The translations under genes and the position numbers were made by a program. The notes under the pieces were generated by a model, which worked only from the letters and a program-made list of their open reading frames with translations, did not search any database and was not told where the DNA came from. A DNA stretch of 64,000 nucleotides from Candidatus Equimonas faecalis (GTDB lineage: Bacteria > Bacteroidota > Bacteroidia > Bacteroidales > Bacteroidaceae), in NCBI GenBank assembly GCA_018066245.1, contig JAGHRT010000003.1, positions 23,938 through 87,937 of the forward strand. Direction: 5' to 3'. Positions 9,029-16,330 of this stretch are shown here, in pieces (position 1 is the stretch's first letter; each line of letters opens with the position of its first letter).

Positions 9029-11302
9029 TCAATGTTTCTTTGCGTTATAGAAAACTTCGTCTTCCTTGACCATGAAACCATCTACTTCTGTTGAACGTGT
9101 CATATTGCCATTATCATTGTAATGGTATGATTTTACGATATGCGGTTTGTACCATAGATTATTCTCTTTGCGATACTTGGTAAACTCTTCAAGAAGTGGC
9201 TCGAGGTCATTCTCAATCCTTATACCGATAGAGTTGATACCAGCACGCTTAATATCTGCAATTGGAATAACGTAATCAAAACGTTGCTTAATTAACGCCT
9301 TCGCTTCTGACTCTATAGCAGCTTCAATTTCCTTTTTCCTTGTACGGAGTATCTTCTTTTCGGCTGCAGGTTTGGCATTTTTACCTTTCTTTGCAAGATC
9401 ATCTTCTATCACGTGCAGTTCGAAAGCATACTTGTCACGCACCTCGGAATATGCCTGCTTCTTGATGTCGTCATACTGCTTCTGCTCATCCTCAGTGAAA
9501 CGCTTGAAGAACATAAGGCTTGGTTTTACAGTCGCACCTGCAGCCATGAACACCTCTTGAGGAATGGACACAATGAGAAGAATCTTAGCTCTGCCTTCAA
9601 AGTATTCACGTACATTCTGAAGGTTGGTATTGTTCAATACACCTTCTGGCAGAACAATGCCCAAACGTCCACCAGGTTTAAGCAGATTGATGCAACGGTC
9701 AATGAAGAGCACTTCCGTGAGACCGCTAAGTTTACCAACACCAAACTGATCAAGAAGTGATTCTCCTATATGCTCGTTTACCTGCTTTAGAGCATTAAGA
9801 TATTCATCACCATAGCGCTTGATATAAGCATTTATTTTCGCCTCATCTGTGAACTTATCTGCTTCAGTTATCTTGATATCTTTGTCAACACGAGAGCCGA
9901 AAGGCGGATTGGTCAGGATTACATCGAAACGTCCGTCCCAAATGCCATTGACATTCAGGAGACCATCATGATGATGAACACCGCCATGGCCGTCACCATG
10001 CATAATCATATTCATCTTTGCTGTACGTGCCATGCGAGGATTAGCATCTGTACCATAGATACAGTTGAACGAAAGGCAACGAAGGCGACCTTTTTCGTTA
10101 CTGATATCAACCTCATAGTTCATTTTTGCAAAAGCATCAGAGACTTTAGCATCTATGGCCTCTTGATCTTTCGTCTTTAAGTCGTCATAATTTTCTGGTA
10201 TGAGTTGGGCTTTCACTTCTTCCTTGCGCTCTTCAAGTTCGCGTTCTATTTGCTCTCGAACATATTCAAATGCACGAATCAAGAAACCGCCACTTCCGCA
10301 GCAAGGGTCACATACATATTCTCCTTCTTGAGGGTCAAGAGCAGACACCATGAAATCTACGATGGTGCGTGGAGTAAAGAACTGACCGAGTTCGCCACGG
10401 AATGTACGTCCCAAGAATTTCTCAAATGCAATACCCTTGACATCATCAGATGTAGTAGAGAGATTATAGACCTGAAGCTCCTCAACAATCTTTTCGAAAC
10501 TTGTCTCTCGAATTCGGATCGTTTCATTTGGATCAAACAGGTTGTCTTTAGAAAAATCTTCCTTAGTCTTCTCAAATAAGAATTGATAAAACTCTGGAGC
10601 ATCTTTTGACTTCATGCTGTTATAAGCATCTTTAAGCTTTACAAACGCATCCTTTGAAAAAATTTGAGTGCCAGTATTGTCCCGCTCATAGCGAATCTTA
10701 ATAAAGAGAATTTTACTAATTTCGTCAAAAGCTGCCTCTGGAGATAGTTTGTCGTTATTTCGAATGATATTATGGCACTTGTAAAGTAGGCGAGAGAATT
10801 CGTCTCTGGTAAATGCTTTCGTCTGGTTTAACAATTCCTTCACCTTCTTTTCATCTGTTGCTATTTCTGCGGTAGGAATGTCAACTATCTCTTCAAGTTT
10901 CTTAGGCAGTTCTCCTTTTGCAACTTTGAAGACACGAGTTTCCTTGAGGTTGGTCGTAACAAAGAAATCCGCACCAGCCCATGCAGCATAGTTATAGCCT
11001 TGATAATAATCTTCCTTTCGGATAGTAACGCTTTCAGCTTTACATTCAACCACTATAAAGGCACTTTTACTGTCTGTTTTATCTTTAGCCGATTTCCAAA
11101 TAACAATATCTGCACGTGCAGCACCTTGGCCTCGTTGAGAGTTCGTTACTTTCAACTCCTGATCCATTTGCTTTAAGTCATAGCCATAACTATCCACCAA
11201 TCGGCAGATATACCTTTGTCGCACTTCTTCTTCTGGTTTTAGCACTAACCACTTATCTTTCAGAGGTGCGTATATTTTATTGTCTTTTATTTGGACTTCC
11301 AT
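9029..11302 (-). CDS. N6-adenine methylase with N-terminal HsdR-type nuclease domain
   Basis: 757 residues. Residues 1-130 form a nuclease-like domain with D65 (ADIVIW), E86 and K88 (VECKAE) and Q101/Y105 (QGYNY). This is the complete PD-(D/E)xK plus QxxxY set known from HsdR N-terminal domains. The methylase follows: GQFFTPR at 306-312, AdoMet motif DPCCGSGGF at 332-340 and catalytic NPPF at 465-468. The HsdS gene lies directly downstream. No HsdR helicase gene is present in the window. The architecture therefore resembles BcgI-like type IIB enzymes (nuclease+methylase chain plus separate S chain). Alternatively it is a type I methylase whose HsdR gene lies elsewhere. The intact catalytic residues favour the first. 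Confidence 0.92.
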   Translation of the reverse strand: MEVQIKDNKIYAPLKDKWLVLKPEEEVRQRYICRLVDSYGYDLKQMDQELKVTNSQRGQGAARADIVIWKSAKDKTDSKSAFIVVECKAESVTIRKEDYYQGYNYAAWAGADFFVTTNLKETRVFKVAKGELPKKLEEIVDIPTAEIATDEKKVKELLNQTKAFTRDEFSRLLYKCHNIIRNNDKLSPEAAFDEISKILFIKIRYERDNTGTQIFSKDAFVKLKDAYNSMKSKDAPEFYQFLFEKTKEDFSKDNLFDPNETIRIRETSFEKIVEELQVYNLSTTSDDVKGIAFEKFLGRTFRGELGQFFTPRTIVDFMVSALDPQEGEYVCDPCCGSGGFLIRAFEYVREQIERELEERKEEVKAQLIPENYDDLKTKDQEAIDAKVSDAFAKMNYEVDISNEKGRLRCLSFNCIYGTDANPRMARTAKMNMIMHGDGHGGVHHHDGLLNVNGIWDGRFDVILTNPPFGSRVDKDIKITEADKFTDEAKINAYIKRYGDEYLNALKQVNEHIGESLLDQFGVGKLSGLTEVLFIDRCINLLKPGGRLGIVLPEGVLNNTNLQNVREYFEGRAKILLIVSIPQEVFMAAGATVKPSLMFFKRFTEDEQKQYDDIKKQAYSEVRDKYAFELHVIEDDLAKKGKNAKPAAEKKILRTRKKEIEAAIESEAKALIKQRFDYVIPIADIKRAGINSIGIRIENDLEPLLEEFTKYRKENNLWYKPHIVKSYHYNDNGNMTRSTEVDGFMVKEDEVFYNAKKH

Positions 11303-11337
11303 ATTGTTATTTAGGCATTCGCCCTGTTTATTTGATT

Positions 11338-11979
11338 CTACTTCTTTGGCTTTTCTATCACCATATACTTAGCACCACTTTTAACAAGTGTACCCCAACC
11401 GTATGGACAGTTATCACGCAGATAGATGGATTGCTCGGTAATGGTTTTATCATTCTTATCATCGTATGACTCCGAGGCTACACTGACAAGAGTAATGTAC
11501 TTGCTACCTTGTTCAGAATCTTCTACCCAGTAATTATCTTCTTCACAGCCGAGCCATTTGTTTGTGACAATCTCCTTTTCTACTTGCCGTGCAAGCGCAA
11601 GCCTTTCTTCTGCATCAGGAAGCAGCTCTATCAACTTGCGATTATATTCCTTGCACAATGATTTCGCTTTTTTCTTATCCGTCAGTTGTCTGACTTCTGC
11701 ATCGTATTGGTGCATCAAGCTTTTAGCCTCTTTGAGAAGGTTTCGAGAGATTGGCTTGAAGTTACAGAACTCACCATCAACTGCAACCATAAGGAATCGA
11801 CACTGAGCATTGAGACCTTTTTCGTCAAGCGAATACCACGTTACAATACAGAAATCTTTATTTCCTGCGTTCCCTTCCACCTCGTTTACCTCCATGAACA
11901 CAAGAGGATGTGGAGCCATTCCAACAAAGACATCGCCTTTCTTGAAACGTGGAGTTATGTTTGGTTCCTTCTTCTCCAT
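11338..11979 (-). CDS. Protein of unknown function in restriction operon
   Basis: 213 residues, no recognised family, soluble. The start MEKKEPNITPRFKKGDVFVG leads into a strand-rich N-terminal part (to about residue 75). A charged helical middle follows, residues 80-135 (KEAKSLMHQYDAEVRQLTDK ... LPDAEERLALARQVEKEI), which could form a coiled coil. A strand-rich C-terminal part ends 'LVKSGAKYMVIEKPKK'. It lies 52 bp downstream of the AlbA_2 protein gene and 35 bp upstream of the methylase gene, so it belongs to the same transcription unit. Its position directly before the methylase makes an accessory or regulatory part in the restriction system plausible, but nothing in the sequence proves this. 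Confidence 0.75.
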   Translation of the reverse strand: MEKKEPNITPRFKKGDVFVGMAPHPLVFMEVNEVEGNAGNKDFCIVTWYSLDEKGLNAQCRFLMVAVDGEFCNFKPISRNLLKEAKSLMHQYDAEVRQLTDKKKAKSLCKEYNRKLIELLPDAEERLALARQVEKEIVTNKWLGCEEDNYWVEDSEQGSKYITLVSVASESYDDKNDKTITEQSIYLRDNCPYGWGTLVKSGAKYMVIEKPKK

Positions 11980-12031
11980 TATATACTGTTTTTTCTTGCT
12001 TACTTCTTATATTCTTCTTCCTTCTCTGTTG

Positions 12032-13654
12032 CTACGATCTTCCTATGGTTCGGTATCTCTGCCGAGGATGGTTGGGTACATCGGGATACTCCTTTTCCAG
12101 TTTCTCAGCCAGTCGCGGCAAGACTTTATTCCTTATGTAGTTCTTGTCTCTGTTTGCGAATTGCGCTATTTCGTCCATCGATCGCCACGTGGAACAGTAT
12201 TCCAAAATGTAGATGGCCATTTCTTCGGACGAGATTTTCTTCTTCGGGCTTGCAACTTTTTCTTCGGAGGTTGCAACCTTTGGTTCCGAACTTGCAACCT
12301 TTTCATCCAAGGTTGCAACCTTTGAACTGGAGATTGCATCTTTTGCATCAGTACTTGTATCCTTTTCTTCGTCTGGGTACAAGACTTGTGACAAAGCTTG
12401 TGACAAGCTGGGGACATTACCGCTATTTTTACCGCCAACATTACCTCCATTTTCGTTGGTATAGCTCTGTGAGACCTTTACATCAACCTTGAATGCCGTG
12501 ATAAGATTAACGTTGAACTCTGCGGGTTGGTTGTCATTTTCCTTCAAGTCTGTCTGAACTTGTCCTACACCTCGATTGAACATGTTGACATAGCCCAACG
12601 TCTTCATGGCACTGGCGACAAGAGGATTGCGATAGTCGTTCACACTGGGGAAATTCTCTGGACGGGCATTGCCATACAAGCCACCTGCATTTAGAATCTC
12701 CAGATGGTTGGCAAACTCATAAAAGCGAAGTGGCGTATTACTCTGCATATCACGGTGCATACAGGCGTTGAGAAGAAGCTCTCGGATAGCCTGATAAGGG
12801 TAGTTGCTGACCATCTTCTCACGTAGGATGGAAACGAAAACGGGTTTCTTCTTGATAACAGACAGCTCCAAAAGCGATTCCAAACGTGGTAGCAGTTCGC
12901 AATAGTTGCCTTCTAACTGCATTTCGTTCTCTACCTCACTAGTCACGTCCTCGCCCTTAAAACGTACATACTGCACGTAAAGTCCTGGCATGAAACGACG
13001 TGGCTTGTAGCCAAACAGTACGACAGCAGCGTATGTGGGGCATTGATGTTCCGTGTCATACATACCCACAGCAGCCATTTGTTCCTCAATGGGACGGGTG
13101 TCTGACTCCACTAATTCATTGCCTAATAGCGGTATCAGATACTTTGTGCGCAACAAGTCTGTGTTGACATCGTTCAGTTTGGCAGCCAAACAGGGCATCG
13201 TGTCGAACGTGGCCATGAAAGACATTCGACGCTCTGCCAATATGCGCTCCTCTGCTTCCGTTGCTATGTCACGACGAGGACCAATACGAATAAAGGTGCG
13301 TCCACGATAGCGCACAGGAGGCAGATCAGACGGACTAACCTCAGCAACCAATAAGTCACCTTCCGGGAACTGGAAACGGTCAACGCTCATAACAGGTATA
13401 GGCAGGATGTTTCCATTGGAGCGTATAGCTGCTATCTTCTTCAGCAGGTCATCGGTGACCTTCAAACCCGACAATTCTCCGTTGTCGTAAGCACCCAGTA
13501 TCAGGTAGCCCTTCTTGCGCGAATTGGGCAGGTCATTGGCAAAGGCACAGATAGCCTCCTGGAACTTATCCATGTCACCTGTTGACGTGGTTCGCTCCAC
13601 ACGATAGGTTTCCGTGCTATGCAGCAGTTCTTTTATTTCGTCTTTCGTTATCAT
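12032..13654 (-). CDS. AlbA_2 / GHKL ATPase-like transcriptional regulator
   Basis: 540 residues. An AlbA_2 (Schlafen AlbA-like) domain spans about residues 10-130 (ESTETYRVERT-type opening, 'KGYLILGAYDNGELSGLKV', 'RGRTFIRIGPRRDIA'). A RecG-related GHKL ATPase-type domain lies around 270-380, with 'RELLLNACMHRDMQ' and 'LEILNAGGLYG'. The C-terminal part has a repeat linker (about 440-470) and a helical DNA-binding-like end. Such proteins are common DNA-binding regulators in mobile and defence islands. The gene begins 5 bp after the small XRE gene stops, so both are read from the same promoter and could set expression of the downstream nucleases. Confidence 0.85.
   Translation of the reverse strand: MITKDEIKELLHSTETYRVERTTSTGDMDKFQEAICAFANDLPNSRKKGYLILGAYDNGELSGLKVTDDLLKKIAAIRSNGNILPIPVMSVDRFQFPEGDLLVAEVSPSDLPPVRYRGRTFIRIGPRRDIATEAEERILAERRMSFMATFDTMPCLAAKLNDVNTDLLRTKYLIPLLGNELVESDTRPIEEQMAAVGMYDTEHQCPTYAAVVLFGYKPRRFMPGLYVQYVRFKGEDVTSEVENEMQLEGNYCELLPRLESLLELSVIKKKPVFVSILREKMVSNYPYQAIRELLLNACMHRDMQSNTPLRFYEFANHLEILNAGGLYGNARPENFPSVNDYRNPLVASAMKTLGYVNMFNRGVGQVQTDLKENDNQPAEFNVNLITAFKVDVKVSQSYTNENGGNVGGKNSGNVPSLSQALSQVLYPDEEKDTSTDAKDAISSSKVATLDEKVASSEPKVATSEEKVASPKKKISSEEMAIYILEYCSTWRSMDEIAQFANRDKNYIRNKVLPRLAEKLEKEYPDVPNHPRQRYRTIGRS
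12250..12340 (-). repeat. 21-bp coding tandem repeat in the AlbA_2 gene
   Basis: The core TTGCAAC (last copy TTGCATC) recurs at 12250, 12271, 12292, 12313 and 12334, an exact 21-bp step. It encodes heptads of the type VATLDEK, VASSEPK, VATSEEK and VASPKKK, a charged flexible or coiled linker between the ATPase and C-terminal domains. Multiples of three keep the frame, so copy number could vary between strains. Confidence 0.85.
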
Positions 13655-13659
13655 TTGAC

Positions 13660-13875
13660 TTATTTCTCTTGATTGAATTCATCCTGTCTTACCAACTCCT
13701 GCACAGGCACTTCAAGTGCATTGGCTATTGCAATGAGGGCTTCAAGGCTTGGCTGGGTGGTGTTGGTGACCCACTTGGAAATAGTTGCCTGATCCTTTCC
13801 AAGTTTATCTGCCAACCACTTGTTGTTTAGGTCGTGTTCTGCTAGAACGATTCTTATCCGATTTAATTTTGCCAT
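13660..13875 (-). CDS. Cro/C1-type (XRE) helix-turn-helix regulator
   Basis: 71 residues, MAKLNRIRIVLAEHDLNNKW at the start. The helix-turn-helix is clear: 'NKWLADKLGKDQATISKWVTNTTQPSLEALIAIANALEV' at about 17-57, the classic XRE pattern with recognition helix around QATISKWV. It is first in the long minus-strand defence operon and is followed 5 bp later by the AlbA_2 gene. Single-domain XRE proteins at the head of restriction operons are usually controller proteins that bind their own promoter. The palindromes at 14121-14288 are possible targets, though none overlaps the promoter itself. Confidence 0.9.
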   Translation of the reverse strand: MAKLNRIRIVLAEHDLNNKWLADKLGKDQATISKWVTNTTQPSLEALIAIANALEVPVQELVRQDEFNQEK

Positions 13876-13898
13876 GATAGATTTCTCTTATTTGAGGG

Positions 13899-13906
13899 CA
13901 AAGATA
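13899..13906 (-). promoter_or_regulatory. Promoter -7 box of the defence operon
   Basis: The complement reads TATCTTTG followed by C, a perfect Bacteroidota TAnnTTTG box, 24 bp before the ATG of the XRE gene (13875). The DNA upstream is very A+T-rich. No clear -33 TTG box was found. No other such promoter was noticed between the eleven genes down to base 1. Confidence 0.75.
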
Positions 13907-14050
13907 CAAATAATAATTCATAATTCAGCAGAATACACATAATTTTTATTGTTTACAGTGAAAATTTGATGATTTTATCAAGTATTTGTCGTTATTATTG
14001 GCACAAACAAGTCATTTTGGCAACGTAATCGCATTCCTCTTCGAGCATAA

Positions 14051-14170
14051 TTTAATTTGCTGGTAATTTGCTGGCAACTTGCTGAAACAATCAAAATGCG
14101 GATGTAAATATGTCTAATATGCTGATAATCAGCGATAATTGAAATCAAGTTTAATTTGCTGGTAATTTGC
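14051..14170. repeat. 21-bp direct repeats and short palindrome in divergent region
   Basis: Two identical 21-bp copies, TTTAATTTGCTGGTAATTTGC, lie at 14051-14071 and 14150-14170 (99 bp apart). Between them GCTGAT-A-ATCAGC at 14121-14133 is a perfect inverted repeat. A small open frame covers this segment on the minus strand, but its protein only mirrors the repeats and looks non-coding. Protein binding or a decayed gene are both possible. Confidence 0.7.
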
Positions 14171-14220
14171 CAAAGAAAGAGATCATAGAGCTCTTTTACA
14201 GGTATTCCTGAATAGGAAAG

Positions 14221-14288
14221 TGCCAATAGTGGCAGACATTAAATGTTGAGTGATGGATGCTCACGACTAAAATTTGCCAATATTGGCA
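14221..14288. promoter_or_regulatory. Two operator-like palindromes TGCCAATAnTGGCA
   Basis: TGCCAATAGTGGCA at 14221-14234 and the perfect palindrome TGCCAATATTGGCA at 14275-14288 are followed by GACATT and GACTTT. They share 13 of 14 bases and start 54 bp apart, about five helical turns. They lie between the divergent defence operon and the RloA-like gene, so a dimeric regulator binding both and looping the DNA is a reasonable guess. Confidence 0.55.
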
Positions 14289-14367
14289 GACTTTGGTAAT
14301 GAAAAAGGGTACACAGACTACCTTTAGAGGCGTTTCTCTGCAAACCAATCACAGTCGTCAGACAATT

Positions 14368-14384
14368 TGTGAGACGGTCTCACA
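14368..14384. promoter_or_regulatory. 17-bp inverted repeat, possible operator
   Basis: TGTGAGAC-G-GTCTCACA is a perfect 8+1+8 inverted repeat, 200 bp upstream of the RloA-like promoter. The symmetric two-half-site form is typical of operators. It is too short, and has no T-run, for a terminator. Confidence 0.45.
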
Positions 14385-14568
14385 TTTTCCCTTTAGTATC
14401 TATAGTGAAAGAGTAACATGTTCCGTTCAAGCTACATCTCACCTTTGTAAGTGTATGATTTTTCATTTTTTGCCTCATCATACTATTATTTCGGTTGACA
14501 AATGTTAAAAATGACATTGAAGAGAGCGATTTTTTTGCTTAAAACACCCGGAATTCGATTTTAACGTT

Positions 14569-14576
14569 TATTTTTG
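14569..14576 (+). promoter_or_regulatory. Promoter -7 box of the RloA-like gene
   Basis: TATTTTTG followed by C matches TAnnTTTG and lies 29 bp before the ATG at 14605. Confidence 0.6.
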
Positions 14577-14604
14577 CGACAAATTAGCGAAAATCGGATT
14601 TAAA

Positions 14605-15756
14605 ATGGTGTTAGTGTTTCGTCTGAAGAATGTATTCTCGTTCCGTGATGAGATAACGCTTGACCTTCAAGCAGCGAAGATACAGACCGAGAAAGGAAAA
14701 GCTTTGAATGGAAATCTGTTTACCATCAATGGGGAACAGGTATTGAAAAGCATTTCTATGTTTGGTGCTAATGCATCAGGAAAGAGCAATGTGATTAAAG
14801 GCATAAAAGCCTGCGTGAACATGATACGTTCTTCCTACACATACAATGAGAACACTACTTTTCAAGTTGCTCCATTCAAATTCAACGGATATGACAAACA
14901 GCCAAGTTCGTTCTATGTTCGGTTCATACTTGATGAGATAGAGTATGAGTACTCTTTTTCGTTGACTCAGACAGAGATACTCACAGAGCAACTGTACTAC
15001 TATCCAAAGGGACGTCGTTCATTGGTGTTCACCCGTGATGAGACCAAAGGACCAAACAAAACGGATATCTATGAGTTTAGACAAGTCATAAAACGCCCCA
15101 TGGACGTTGCTGCCAACACATCGCGTAAGACATTGTTCATTTCGCGAGCCAGCCAGATGGATAGGGATATAGCGAAAAAGGTGTTCCGTTTCTTCACTGA
15201 AGATATTGTTTTGGATGACAAAGAATCAGCTATGCCGGTAGAGGATTTCCTGAAGACAAAAAAAGAAGATATCCTGGAAATACTCAATACTGCTGATAGC
15301 GATATTGTTGACATCAAGATTCAAGGTTACTCTTTGAAGACGTTTCACAAAAGCAATCCCAACATTGCTTTTGACTTTGATACGGAAGAATCTGAAGGAA
15401 CAAAGACTTTGTTCCAAATGATGCTTGGTATAATAAATGTTATTCGCAATGACAGGACTTTACTAATGGATGGAATAGATACCAACTTGCATCCTCACCT
15501 TGTGGAATATATTATTAACCTGTTTAATAGAAGCAATCAAGCCCAACTCATTTATACAACCCAAAATACTCATCTTTTGAACACTGATTTCCAAAGACGC
15601 GATCAAGTGTATTTTGTGAACAAGCGTGAGGATGGTTGCAGTGAACTCTATTCTCTTTACGACTTCAAGGACTTCCGAGACAATTACGACATGGAGAAAG
15701 CCTATTTACAGGGGCGTTTCGATGCGATACCTTATCTTTCTATTCCAAACATTTAA
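14605..15756 (+). CDS. RloA-like AAA_15 ATPase
   Basis: 383 residues. It starts MVLVFRLKNVFSFRDEITLD and has Walker A FGANASGKSN near residue 55. The late Walker B/switch region reads 'LLMDGIDTNLHPHLVEYIINLF' (about 290-310) with 'YTTQNTHLLN' after it. Note that the usual LLxDEId acidic pair appears as MDGID here, so the catalytic glutamate may be replaced by G. The family is SMC/ABC-like ATPases that usually pair with an RloB Toprim partner in anti-phage modules. Directly downstream there is only a broken RloB-like remnant, so this ATPase may be an orphan. Confidence 0.85.
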   Translation: MVLVFRLKNVFSFRDEITLDLQAAKIQTEKGKALNGNLFTINGEQVLKSISMFGANASGKSNVIKGIKACVNMIRSSYTYNENTTFQVAPFKFNGYDKQPSSFYVRFILDEIEYEYSFSLTQTEILTEQLYYYPKGRRSLVFTRDETKGPNKTDIYEFRQVIKRPMDVAANTSRKTLFISRASQMDRDIAKKVFRFFTEDIVLDDKESAMPVEDFLKTKKEDILEILNTADSDIVDIKIQGYSLKTFHKSNPNIAFDFDTEESEGTKTLFQMMLGIINVIRNDRTLLMDGIDTNLHPHLVEYIINLFNRSNQAQLIYTTQNTHLLNTDFQRRDQVYFVNKREDGCSELYSLYDFKDFRDNYDMEKAYLQGRFDAIPYLSIPNI

Positions 15757-15759
15757 TCT

Positions 15760-15916
15760 ATGGCACCCAAACCAAGATTCTTTAAAGGCAAAGCCATGCT
15801 ACCCAAACTTCTTCGTTTTGGCAGTTGAAAGAGCAAAGAAATTGTGTGAGTTCCAAGATCCATTAACAGGCATCTACAAATTGATAGAAATGCAGAAAAA
15901 GGATATACGCCAATAA
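15760..15916 (+). pseudogene. Remnant of an RloB-like partner gene
   Basis: Three bases after the RloA-like stop an ATG opens a short basic peptide, MAPKPRFFKGKAMLPKLLRF, which stops after 22 codons. Another frame then reads 'FVLAVERAKKLCEFQDPLTGIYKLIEMQ' up to the stop at 15914-15916. The second piece resembles the C-terminal 'AIERAK..., npsT.vykLve' signature of RloB proteins. The Toprim middle is missing. A full partner of about 200 residues appears to have been lost by an internal deletion with a frameshift. The call rests on position and a short signature, so it is moderate. Confidence 0.55.
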
Positions 15917-16071
15917 GCAGAAAGGCTTGGGGGTATACCGTTGGCGAAACATATCTTGTCAGCCGACTATGTTTTTTCCATTTCAGCATTCTATGCCCAA
16001 CCAAAATCAAAAAAAACATCAGGTTTGTGTTTTTTTCTGTGTTTTCTTTTGGTTGTTTGGGGAGAAATCTG

Positions 16072-16254
16072 TACCTTTGCAGTGATTTTGTAACATGATT
16101 GATTATCAATACTTATTTTGATTTTTGCGACATGTGAGCAACACCCTGTGCTAACGTGTTGATAGTCAACATAAGTCGTTTTCAACGAAGTCAAATAAGG
16201 CCTCACGACATACATAAACAACAAAGCCACGCAACTCACAGGTTGCGTGGCTTT
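16072..16254 (+). ncRNA. Possible short RNA between a promoter and a terminator
   Basis: A promoter-like TACCTTTGC at 16072-16080 is followed by about 140 bp with no convincing protein frame. It ends at a strong hairpin: AAAGCCACGCAAC (16223-16235), six-base loop, GTTGCGTGGCTTT (16242-16254). The transcript would be about 165 nt. It could be a small RNA or the leader left behind by a lost mobile gene. The rest of the stretch 15917-16330 shows nothing more. Confidence 0.35.
16223..16254. terminator. 13-bp stem bidirectional terminator
   Basis: A perfect 13-bp stem with a 6-base loop, flanked by A's on one side and T's on the other. It lies between the RloB remnant (+) and the end of the Fic gene (-) and can stop transcription from both sides. 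Confidence 0.75.
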
Positions 16255-16330
16255 ATGTTTGATAAGATTATGGGAGTGCCTAAATTACTCAGCCCCCCCT
16301 CACAACTCCACGGGAGATTTAGAATCTTAA

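Noticed and set aside
13978..14226. 82-codon minus-strand frame upstream of the XRE gene
   Set aside because: The peptide only reflects the 21-bp DNA repeats (QITSKLN twice) and has no promoter or family match.
16072..16254. Integrase leader or attachment site
   Set aside because: No integrase gene, tRNA gene or direct repeat pair marking an att site was seen in the window.
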